5,631 nt of DNA from Alphaproteobacteria bacterium (GTDB taxonomy: Bacteria; Pseudomonadota; Alphaproteobacteria; Rhodobacterales; Rhodobacteraceae). Shown piece by piece: positions 1-5,631 of this stretch (within the stretch, counting starts at the first letter, position 1; each line of letters starts with the position of its first letter). The position numbers and the translations under genes are program-made. Location: positions 1 to 5,631 of the forward strand of contig JAUHZL010000210.1 in NCBI GenBank assembly GCA_030425945.1, written 5' to 3'. The notes beneath the pieces were generated by a model, which was not told the DNA's origin, ran no database searches, and was given only the letters and a program-made list of their open reading frames with translations.

Positions 1-101
1 GCCCGGGCCCACAAGCCGACGTCCCGTCGCGCACCGCGCCCGCCCGGCCGCCGGTCACTTTCCCCGCCGGGCCTGCTGTGGCAGACACGGGGACACACCG
101 G

Positions 102-111
102 AAGGAGGTGA
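102..111 (+). promoter_or_regulatory. Perfect Shine-Dalgarno site of pncA
   Basis: AAGGAGGTGA is complementary over all ten bases to the usual bacterial 16S rRNA 3' end (TCACCTCCTT). The GGAGG core sits 6 nt before the ATG at 115, a normal spacing, and fixes that ATG as the start. The 1-101 stretch upstream is very GC-rich. I could not find a convincing -35/-10 pair or the end of another gene in it, only an inverted repeat (GCCCGGC at 42-48, GCCGGGC at 66-72, 17-nt loop) that could arise by chance at this GC content. Confidence 0.85.
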
Positions 112-114
112 CCC

Positions 115-714
115 ATGTCCGAAGCACTCCTCGTCATCGACGTGCAGACCGATTTCTGCCCCGGCGGCGCGCTCGCCGTGCCGGACGGCGACGCGATCGT
201 GCCCGGCATCAACGCGCTGATGGCCGGGTTTCCGGTCGTGATCCTGACCCAGGACTGGCACCCGGCGGGACACTCCAGCTTCGCCAGCCAGCATCCCGGC
301 AAGGCCCCGATGGAGATGACCGAGATGCCCTATGGCCCGCAGGTGCTCTGGCCGGATCACTGCGTGCAGGGCTCGCCCGGGGCGGCCTTCCACCCCGACC
401 TGACCGTCGACCGCGCCGACCTGATCCTTCGCAAGGGCTTCAACCCGGCGATCGACAGCTACTCCGCCTTCTTCGAGAACGACCGCACCACGCCCACCGG
501 TCTCGAGGGCTACCTTCGCACGCGGGGGATCGACCGTCTGACCCTGGTCGGCCTCGCCACCGATTTCTGCGTGAATTACTCGGCCGTGGATGCCGCCCGG
601 CTCGGGTTCGCGACCACGGTCCGGACCGATCTCTGCCGGGCCATCGACTTCGGCGGCTCCCTCGCGGCCGCGCAGACCGCCATGCAGGGCGCCGGGGTGC
701 AGCTGGCCGCGTGA
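115..714 (+). CDS. pncA: Nicotinamidase PncA
   Basis: This cytosolic amidase hydrolyses nicotinamide to nicotinate and ammonia, the first step of Preiss-Handler NAD salvage. At 199 aa it has the usual length of the isochorismatase-like PncA family. The family's Asp-Lys-Cys catalytic triad is visible as D9 (in VIDVQTDF), K107 (in RKGFNP) and C152 (in GLATDFCVNYSA). The metal site is represented by D47 and H49 (QDWHP) and H82 (WPDHCVQGS), and the cis-peptide region before the nucleophile, GLATD, is present. The frame is unbroken. The start is fixed by a very strong ribosome binding site. The next gene on the same strand, pncB, uses the product, which supports this assignment over other cysteine hydrolases of the same fold. 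Such enzymes often also deamidate pyrazinamide; that is family knowledge, not something seen here. Confidence 0.96.
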   Translation: MSEALLVIDVQTDFCPGGALAVPDGDAIVPGINALMAGFPVVILTQDWHPAGHSSFASQHPGKAPMEMTEMPYGPQVLWPDHCVQGSPGAAFHPDLTVDRADLILRKGFNPAIDSYSAFFENDRTTPTGLEGYLRTRGIDRLTLVGLATDFCVNYSAVDAARLGFATTVRTDLCRAIDFGGSLAAAQTAMQGAGVQLAA

Positions 715-736
715 CGCCCGGCGCGCCCCCGCCCTC

Positions 737-754
737 TTCTTGGCGAAAATACTC
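737..754 (+). other. AT-richer conserved-looking intergenic motif
   Basis: TTCTTGGCGAAAATACTC lies 22 nt after the pncA stop and is the only clearly AT-richer patch in a GC-rich gap. From memory, closely similar strings (or their complement, GAGTATTTTCGCCAAGAA) recur between genes in many Rhodobacteraceae genomes; I could not verify this here. It is followed by a GC-rich hairpin. It has no run of T typical of an intrinsic terminator. Its role is unknown: a short dispersed repeat, a 3'-end processing or termination element, or a protein binding site are all possible. Confidence 0.5.
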
Positions 755-765
755 AGGCCCGCCGC

Positions 766-782
766 CGGGGCCGGGGACCCCG
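766..782 (+). terminator. Possible GC hairpin between pncA and pncB
   Basis: CGGGG (766-770) can pair with CCCCG (778-782) around a 7-nt loop, and an alternative CGGGG (772-776) competes for the same right arm. No T-tract follows, so it is not a standard intrinsic terminator. It could still contribute to termination or mRNA 3'-end stability together with the motif just before it. In DNA this GC-rich, a five-pair stem can be chance. Confidence 0.2.
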
Positions 783-810
783 CCCGGGACCTGCCGCGCC
801 GCGATGCCGC

Positions 811-840
811 TTGCCCATCGCCCCCGGTCTTTGCTCTAAC
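811..840 (+). promoter_or_regulatory. Candidate sigma-70-type promoter of pncB
   Basis: TTGCCC (811-816) resembles a -35 box with 4 of 6 consensus bases, and TCTAAC (835-840) resembles a -10 box, also 4 of 6. The spacer is 18 nt. The predicted transcription start would fall near 846-848, leaving a very short leader before the pncB ribosome binding site at 852-859. If real, pncB can be transcribed independently of pncA. The call rests on sequence resemblance only. Confidence 0.4.
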
Positions 841-862
841 CGGCCCGATGGAAGGAGAACGC

Positions 863-2155
863 ATGGTTGACATCGCCACCCGGGTCTACAGCCACAAGTG
901 GAAGATCGACCCGATCGTCCGCTCGCTGATCGACACCGACTTCTACAAGCTGCTGATGTGCCAGTCGGTGTTCCGCAACCGGCCCGACACGCAGGTGCGC
1001 TTCTCGCTCATCAACCGCACCACGCGGATTCCGCTGGCGCACCTGATCGACGAGGGCGAGTTGCGCGAGCAGCTGAACCACATCCGGGGTCTGCGCCTCA
1101 GCCGGGGCGAGTCGACCTGGATGCGCGGCAACACCTTCTACGGCAAGCGCCAGATGTTCCGGTCGGACTTCATGGACTGGTTCGAGGCGCTGCAACTGCC
1201 GCCCTATCACCTCGAACGGAAGGGCGACCAGTACGAGCTGACCTTCGAGGGCAGCTGGCCCGAAGTCATGCTCTGGGAAATCCCGGCGCTGGCCGTGCTG
1301 ATGGAGCTGCGCGGCCGTGCCGTCCTGGAACACATGGGCCGGTTCGAGCTGCAGGTCCTCTATGCCCGCGCGATGACCCGGCTCTGGGAGAAGGTCGAGC
1401 GCCTGCGCGACATCGACGGGCTGCGCATCGCCGACTTCGGCACCCGGCGGCGGCACTCGTTCCTGTGGCAGGACTGGTGCGTGCAGGCGATGCAGGAGGG
1501 TCTCGGGTCCAAGTTCGTCGGCACCTCCAACTGCCTGATCGCCATGCGCCGCGAGCTGGAGGCGATCGGCACCAACGCGCACGAGTTGCCGATGGTCTAT
1601 GCCGCGCTGGCCGAGACCGATGCCGAGCTGGCCGACGCCCCCTACAAGGTGCTGGCCGACTGGCACGAAGAGCACGATGGCAACCTGCGCATCATCCTGC
1701 CGGACACTTACGGCACCGCGCAGTTCCTCGCCAAGGCACCGGACTGGCTGGCGAAATGGACCGGCATCCGGATCGATTCCGGCGATCCTGCCGAAGGCGC
1801 GGAAACCGCGATCCGCTGGTGGCAGGAGCGCGGCGAGGACCCGCACGAGAAACTGGTGATCTTCTCGGACGGGCTCGACGTGGACGTCATCGCCGACCTG
1901 CACGCCCGTTTCACCGGGCGGGTGCGGGTCAGCTTCGGCTGGGGCACGCTCCTGACCAACGATTTCCGCGGTCTCGTGCCGGGCGACGGCCTCGCGCCCT
2001 TCTCGCTGGTCTGCAAGGCCGTCAGCGCGAACGGCCGTCCGACCGTCAAGCTGTCCGACAACCCGGAAAAGGCGATGGGCCGCGGCCTCGAGATCGAGCG
2101 CTACAAGCGGGTGTTCGGTGTCGGCTCGCAGACGCGGATGGAGGTCGTGGTCTAG
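863..2155 (+). CDS. pncB: Nicotinate phosphoribosyltransferase PncB
   Basis: This cytosolic enzyme joins nicotinate and phosphoribosyl pyrophosphate to give nicotinate mononucleotide, with ATP hydrolysis driving the reaction through a phospho-histidine. The protein is 430 aa, near the usual 400-440. Landmarks in order: the N-terminal LIDTDFYKLLM motif (about 22-32) that binds the nicotinate side; DFGTRRRHSF (191-200); GTNAHELPM (236-244), whose H240 matches the histidine that is phosphorylated in the family; GIRIDSGDP (301-309) of the phosphoribosyl site; FSDGLD; and FGWGT (358-362). I chose ATG 863 because AAGGAGAA (852-859) precedes it. An in-frame ATG at 848 would add five residues (MEGER) but has no ribosome binding site. 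The frame open further upstream, back into pncA, is not coding. The upstream pncA makes the substrate. Confidence 0.96.
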   Translation: MVDIATRVYSHKWKIDPIVRSLIDTDFYKLLMCQSVFRNRPDTQVRFSLINRTTRIPLAHLIDEGELREQLNHIRGLRLSRGESTWMRGNTFYGKRQMFRSDFMDWFEALQLPPYHLERKGDQYELTFEGSWPEVMLWEIPALAVLMELRGRAVLEHMGRFELQVLYARAMTRLWEKVERLRDIDGLRIADFGTRRRHSFLWQDWCVQAMQEGLGSKFVGTSNCLIAMRRELEAIGTNAHELPMVYAALAETDAELADAPYKVLADWHEEHDGNLRIILPDTYGTAQFLAKAPDWLAKWTGIRIDSGDPAEGAETAIRWWQERGEDPHEKLVIFSDGLDVDVIADLHARFTGRVRVSFGWGTLLTNDFRGLVPGDGLAPFSLVCKAVSANGRPTVKLSDNPEKAMGRGLEIERYKRVFGVGSQTRMEVVV

Positions 2156-2169
2156 GAGCGCCGCCTCCT
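2154..2169. terminator. Small inverted repeat across the convergent stops
   Basis: AGGAG (2154-2158) and CTCCT (2165-2169) form a 5-bp stem with a 6-nt loop. It includes the last bases of the pncB stop codon and of the opposing cysQ-like stop codon. It is symmetric, so it could fold in both transcripts. It is short and has no T-tract on either strand, so a terminator role is only a possibility. The gap between the two genes has no room for anything else. Confidence 0.2.
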
Positions 2170-2942
2170 CACATCCGGGCCAGCAGTCCCGCATGGACCC
2201 CCGGCGCGGCGGCCAGCACGCCCGCCACCATGCCGCGTTCGGAGTTGAAGCGCAGCGGGGTGCCGCGGGCCTCGGTCACGGTGGCACCGGCCTCGGCGCA
2301 GAGCAGGACGCCCGCGGCGATGTCCCATTCCCAGCTGTCGCGGAAGGTCAGCATCCCGTCGAAGCGGCCCTCGGCCACCAGCGCCATCCGGTAGGCCAGC
2401 GAGGGGCGGAAGTGGCGCTGCATCTCGGGCACGCCGCCGGGCCAGTAGACCGGCTCGACATTGGGGCGCGTCGTCAGCATCCGGGGCAGGTCGGTCGTGT
2501 CCGCCGCCACCCCGATCGGGGCGCCGTTCAGCGTGGCGCCCTGTCCCCGCGCGGCGGCATAGAGCCGCTCCTTCGCGGGCAGGTAGACGACACCGGCGAC
2601 CGGCACGCCGTCCTCGACCACCGCCAGCGAATGGGCAAACGCGGTCTCGCCCTTCACGAAGGCCCGGGTCCCGTCGATCGGGTCGACGACGAAGACACGG
2701 CGGTGCGAAAGGCGCTCGGCGCCGTCCTCTGTCTCTTCCGACAGCCAGCCGTAATCGGGGCGGGCCGCGCGCAGGGTCTCGCGCAGGTGCCGGTCCACGG
2801 CATAGTCGGCCTCGGTCACCGGACCGGCATCGCCTGCCTTTTCCCAGACCTTCGGATCGGCCCGGAAGTAGTGCATCGCGATCTCGCCTGCCTCCCGCGC
2901 GGCGCTGGTCAGCAGGTCCAGGTCGGCGTCAGGCCCCGGCAA
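2169..2942 (-). CDS. cysQ: CysQ-like 3'(2'),5'-bisphosphate nucleotidase, inositol monophosphatase family
   Basis: This is a metal-dependent sugar/nucleotide phosphatase of the FIG superfamily. The likely reaction is removal of phosphate from 3'-phosphoadenosine 5'-phosphate, recycling a by-product of sulfate assimilation; inositol monophosphatase activity is the main alternative. The 257 aa match the family length. The metal ligands are visible: E69 (in LSEET), D87 and D90 (in DPIDGTRAF), and D207 (in SWEWDIAAG, followed by a Gly-rich end). GPVTEAD (40-46) is the N-terminal substrate/metal loop. The start is TTG at 2942: TGA lies two codons upstream in frame, the next ATG would be residue 23, inside the first helix, and GAGGGG stands 7 nt before the TTG. 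It overlaps the end of pmbA by 14 nt, implying one operon with coupled translation. The CysQ versus SuhB choice is uncertain from sequence alone. Confidence 0.85.
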   Translation of the reverse strand: MPGPDADLDLLTSAAREAGEIAMHYFRADPKVWEKAGDAGPVTEADYAVDRHLRETLRAARPDYGWLSEETEDGAERLSHRRVFVVDPIDGTRAFVKGETAFAHSLAVVEDGVPVAGVVYLPAKERLYAAARGQGATLNGAPIGVAADTTDLPRMLTTRPNVEPVYWPGGVPEMQRHFRPSLAYRMALVAEGRFDGMLTFRDSWEWDIAAGVLLCAEAGATVTEARGTPLRFNSERGMVAGVLAAAPGVHAGLLARM

Positions 2943-4275
2943 GGGTCAGCCCCTCGACCAGCAGCGAGGGCACCATACGGCTGGCGTGCGGGCGCGCGTC
3001 GTTGGCCGGGCGGATCGTGCGCAGCATCTCGCGCAGGTTGCCCGCGATCGTGCATTCGTTGACGGCATGGACGATCTCGCCGTTCTCGACCCAAAGCCCG
3101 CTCGCCCCGCGCGAATAGTCGCCCGTCGTCGCGTTGACCGACGAGCCCATCAGCGAGGTGACCAGCAGCCCGGTCCCCATCTCGCGGATCATCTCGTCGC
3201 GGCTCTGGCGGCCCTGTGTCAGCGTCACGTTGGTCACGCTGGGCGAGGGCGGCGCCGAGGGGCCGCGGGCGGCGTTGCCGGTGCTCTCCAGCCCCAGCTT
3301 GCGCGCGGTCGCGAGGTCCAGCACCCAGCCGGTCATCACGCCGCCCTGCACGAGGCCGCGCATCTGCGTCGGCAGGCCCTCGGCATCGAACGGCCGCGAG
3401 GCGGTGACGCGCGGGCGGTGCGGTTCCTCCAGCAGGGACAGGTCGTCGGGCAGCACCGGTTCGCCCAGCGCATCGCGCAGCCAGGACGCGCCGCGCGCGA
3501 TGGCGGTGCCGTTGATCGCCGCGAGCAGGTGCCCGATCAGGCTGGAGGCCACCCGCTCGTCATAGAGCACCGGGTAGGCCCCGGTCTTTGGCTGGCGCGG
3601 TGCACGGCGCAGCAGGGCGCGCTCGGCGGCGCGGCGGCCGATCTCCTCGGGGTCGGGCAGGTCGGCCTGGAAGACACGGGATTCGCCGCAGTAGTCCCGC
3701 TCCATCCCGGCGCCGGTGCCGGTGATCGCCACCACCGACAGCCCCCGGTCGGTGCGGGCATAGCCGGCCGTGAAGCCGTTCGACGCCGCCATCTGGATCC
3801 GGCGCGCCGAGTATCCGGCCGAGGCGCTCTGGGTCTGGCTGATCCCCTCGACGGCGAGCGCGGCCGCCTCGGCACGGGCGGCATCCTCCTGCAACTGTGC
3901 GGGGTCGGGTTCGGGCGCGGGATCGGCCAGTTCCAGCGCGGCGATATCCCAGTCCCGCGCCAGCTGGTCTGGGTCGGCCAGCCCGGCATAGGGGTCCTCG
4001 GGGGCCTCCTTCGCCATGGCCACCGCGCGCTCGGCCATGTCCGCGATGGTCCGCTCCGAGGTGTCCGAGGCCGAGACGCAGGCCTGCCGCCGTCCGACCA
4101 GCACCCGCAGCCCGAGGTCGGTGCCTTCCGAGCGCTCGGCCTCCTCCAGCGCGCCCTTGCGCACGCCGATCTGGACCGAGCTTCCGGCAACGGCCAGCGC
4201 GTCGGCGGCCTCAGCGCCGGCCTTGCGGGCGGCGGCGAGCAGCGCATCGGTCAGGGCGGCGAGGTCCTGCGGCAT
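2929..4275 (-). CDS. pmbA: PmbA/TldE, non-catalytic subunit of the TldD/TldE metalloprotease
   Basis: This is the partner subunit of TldD in a cytosolic heterodimeric zinc protease that degrades or trims unfolded short peptides; in enterobacteria it matures microcin B17 and degrades the CcdA antitoxin. The protein is 448 aa, close to the 450 aa of E. coli PmbA. The zinc-binding HExxxH motif of TldD is absent, as expected for TldE. Diagnostic stretches are the C-terminal core at about 367-401 (GTGLLVTSLMGSSVN, then TTGDYSRGASGLWVENGEI) and NECTIAGNLREML just after it. The ATG at 4275 follows AGGAG by 7 nt. The stop overlaps the start of the cysQ-like gene. No tldD is present in the window; in alphaproteobacteria it is commonly encoded elsewhere. 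The native substrate is unknown. Confidence 0.93.
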   Translation of the reverse strand: MPQDLAALTDALLAAARKAGAEAADALAVAGSSVQIGVRKGALEEAERSEGTDLGLRVLVGRRQACVSASDTSERTIADMAERAVAMAKEAPEDPYAGLADPDQLARDWDIAALELADPAPEPDPAQLQEDAARAEAAALAVEGISQTQSASAGYSARRIQMAASNGFTAGYARTDRGLSVVAITGTGAGMERDYCGESRVFQADLPDPEEIGRRAAERALLRRAPRQPKTGAYPVLYDERVASSLIGHLLAAINGTAIARGASWLRDALGEPVLPDDLSLLEEPHRPRVTASRPFDAEGLPTQMRGLVQGGVMTGWVLDLATARKLGLESTGNAARGPSAPPSPSVTNVTLTQGRQSRDEMIREMGTGLLVTSLMGSSVNATTGDYSRGASGLWVENGEIVHAVNECTIAGNLREMLRTIRPANDARPHASRMVPSLLVEGLTLAGA

Positions 4276-4307
4276 CGGGCATCTCCTGTCATCGCGGGGT
4301 TGGATCG

Positions 4308-4336
4308 GACCTAATCCCGCGCTGCCCGTTTGCCAA
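4308..4336 (-). promoter_or_regulatory. Candidate promoter of pmbA-cysQ
   Basis: Read on the minus strand, TTGGCA (4336-4331) is a good -35 match, followed after 17 nt by TAGGTC (4313-4308), a poor -10 match with only the leading TA conserved. It lies in the 84-nt gap between the DUF2125 stop and pmbA, at a suitable distance from the pmbA ribosome binding site. A 5-bp stem (GCGCT/AGCGC) overlaps the -35 side but has no T-tract. Transcription may also read through from the DUF2125 gene. Confidence 0.3.
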
Positions 4337-4359
4337 GCGCCGCCGCGCCCGCCGTGCCG

Positions 4360-5631
4360 TTACTGCAATTGCAGCCCGTTCGCGATCAGGCCGCCCTGCG
4401 GGGTCAGTTCGATCTTCGACACCAGACTGTCCGGCGTCGGCCCGGGCCGCGCCATCATGCCCATCATCATCCGGGCCCCCATCACGTCTTCGGGCGTCAG
4501 GATCCCGATGGCCGTCAGGTTCTGCAGCAGCGCATCCGCCCCGCTGAGTGCGAGGTCGAGCACGCCGACCAGCTTGGGCGCGTCCGGAATGAACCCGGTC
4601 GCCGCGTTGTCCACCGTGAACGTGCCGCTGCCGGTCAGTTCCGCGCCCAGCGCCGAGAGCGTCAGCGCATCGATCGAGACCTCGGTGAACTCGCCCGGCA
4701 CGTCATTGCCCATCGCCTGCTCGTCGTAGAGGTCGGCGAAGAGGCGCAGCTTGCCCGACAGGTCGACCAGCAGGGTGGCCGGGTCGCGCGGCAGGATCTC
4801 GCCCGGATCGAACATGTTCCAGACCCCGTTCGACACGGTCAGCGCCGTCGCCTCGACCCGCAGGCGGGCGTCGCCGGGCACGTCGGAGGCGGTCATCGGC
4901 ATCGTCAGGTCGAAGCCCAGCGCATCGGCGGAGGTTTCCACCGGGAAGGGCAGGTCGGGCACCAGCGCCCGCAGATCCTGTCCGAGCACCCGCATCGAGT
5001 AGGTCAGGCCCCCTGGCCCGATCCCGACCGACAGCAGGCCGCCGGTCGTCGAGCCGTCGATCTGCACGGTCTCGCCCGGCTCGGTCACCGTCATCGAGTA
5101 GGCGCTGCCGCCGTGGGTGATCTCGGCCAGCGAGGCGACGGACGATTCGAACAGGACCGCCGGGTCGTCCATCTGGGCATAGACCCCCGACGGGCCGAGG
5201 CTTTCGCTCTCCAGTCCGGACACCTGATAGCTCAGGTCGAAGGCGGTCTCGGCGTCGGTGCCGCGCAGGAGCATCTCGACCGCGTCCACCGACGAGACCG
5301 AGCGCGCGGTGCCCTCGGCCGCGTCGAAGACGTAGCGCGACGAGATGCCGTTGGCCGTCAGGCTGACCTCGGGCAGGGTGTCGGGCGCGTCGCGGACGTC
5401 GAGCGCGTCGAGCACCATCGTCATCCGGTCCGCGTCGTAGTCGTAGCTGCGCGTCTCGGGCGTGCCGCCCGCGATCAGCGCCAGCCCCTCGTGGCTGACG
5501 AGGAAGCCGACCGACTCGCCGTCGCCGGTGTTGTCGATCCGCACGACGATGTCGCGGCCGAACGCGATGTCCACCGTGCCGTCGGGCAGGCCGGTCAGCC
5601 GGGTTTCGGGGCTGAGCGCGCGGAGCTTGCC
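4360..5631 (-). CDS. DUF2125 family protein, C-terminal part (start outside window)
   Basis: This is a protein of unknown function, recognised as the long Rhodobacteraceae form of the DUF2125 family (about 500 aa, usually with an N-terminal signal peptide, so probably periplasmic). 423 residues are visible. The reading frame is open to the last base of the window: 19 codons precede the GTG at 5574, and the segment around that GTG (LPDGTVDIAFGRDIVVRI) reads as continuous beta-strand sequence, so this GTG is an internal valine and the real start lies beyond 5631. The visible part is acidic, short on lysine and rich in alternating hydrophobic strands, consistent with a repetitive beta fold, possibly a lipid-binding type (inference). 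Near the end is a Met-rich stretch (six Met in ten residues, 4453-4482). The protein ends with SKIELTPQGGLIANGLQLQ, a family-like C-terminus. It lies 84 nt upstream of pmbA on the same strand. Confidence 0.8.
   Translation of the reverse strand, partial: GKLRALSPETRLTGLPDGTVDIAFGRDIVVRIDNTGDGESVGFLVSHEGLALIAGGTPETRSYDYDADRMTMVLDALDVRDAPDTLPEVSLTANGISSRYVFDAAEGTARSVSSVDAVEMLLRGTDAETAFDLSYQVSGLESESLGPSGVYAQMDDPAVLFESSVASLAEITHGGSAYSMTVTEPGETVQIDGSTTGGLLSVGIGPGGLTYSMRVLGQDLRALVPDLPFPVETSADALGFDLTMPMTASDVPGDARLRVEATALTVSNGVWNMFDPGEILPRDPATLLVDLSGKLRLFADLYDEQAMGNDVPGEFTEVSIDALTLSALGAELTGSGTFTVDNAATGFIPDAPKLVGVLDLALSGADALLQNLTAIGILTPEDVMGARMMMGMMARPGPTPDSLVSKIELTPQGGLIANGLQLQ

Noticed and set aside
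42..72. GCCCGGC/GCCGGGC inverted repeat upstream of pncA as a terminator or operator
   Set aside because: It is a seven-base GC-only stem with a 17-nt loop and no T-tract in extremely GC-rich DNA, and is readily explained by chance.
590..862. Upstream extension of pncB back into pncA
   Set aside because: The frame is open, but the extra residues are Pro/Arg-rich with no similarity to the family. The ATG at 863 has a ribosome binding site and gives a normal PncB length.
55..879. 274-codon open frame on the minus strand opposite pncA
   Set aside because: It covers pncA and its flanks entirely, has shadow-type composition, and runs across the pncB start region.
115..2155. pncA-pncB as part of an NAD-depleting defence system
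   Set aside because: Both proteins are ordinary salvage enzymes with intact motifs. No TIR, SIR2 or other NAD-consuming effector lies nearby, and nothing suggests a mobile context.
836..2194. 452-codon open frame on the minus strand opposite pncB
   Set aside because: It lies antisense to a gene with clear family motifs. Its translation is rich in Arg, Gly, Ala, Val and His with no recognisable domain, as expected for an antisense frame in high-GC DNA.
2986..4314. 442-codon open frame on the plus strand opposite pmbA
   Set aside because: It is the antisense shadow of a well-recognised gene, composed of low-complexity Arg/Gly/Ala/His sequence with no ribosome binding site or domain.
5572..5574. 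GTG as the start of the DUF2125 gene
   Set aside because: The frame stays open for 19 more codons to the window edge with protein-like sequence, and the family carries an N-terminal region and signal peptide that would otherwise be missing.

Overview
The window is a high-GC, tightly packed stretch of bacterial chromosome. Codon use, the long shadow frames in every direction and the gene families (a long DUF2125 protein, a PmbA/TldE–CysQ-like pair, and a short TTCTTGGCGAAAATACTC-type intergenic motif) all point to an alphaproteobacterium, most likely Rhodobacteraceae. I cannot name a genus from sequence alone.

Layout: two plus-strand genes on the left converge on three minus-strand genes on the right. 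Left (115-2155, +): pncA (nicotinamidase), then a 148-nt gap carrying a short AT-richer motif, a GC hairpin and a plausible promoter, then pncB (nicotinate phosphoribosyltransferase). Together they turn nicotinamide into nicotinate and then nicotinate mononucleotide, the Preiss-Handler salvage route to NAD. Right (5631-2169, -): the C-terminal part of a DUF2125 protein that runs off the window edge, then pmbA/tldE (the non-catalytic half of the TldD/TldE protease), then a CysQ/inositol-monophosphatase-family phosphatase. The phosphatase's apparent TTG start lies inside the last codons of pmbA. The pncB and cysQ-like stop codons face each other across only 13 nt.

All four complete genes look intact and keep their family motifs. 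I see no RNA gene, insertion sequence, CRISPR array, phage gene or defence module, and no evidence of a new multi-gene system. The points worth a second look are small: the intergenic motif between pncA and pncB, a choice of two in-frame pncB starts beside a predicted promoter, the TTG-coupled overlap between pmbA and cysQ, and the almost absent convergent gap, which may mark a rearrangement.
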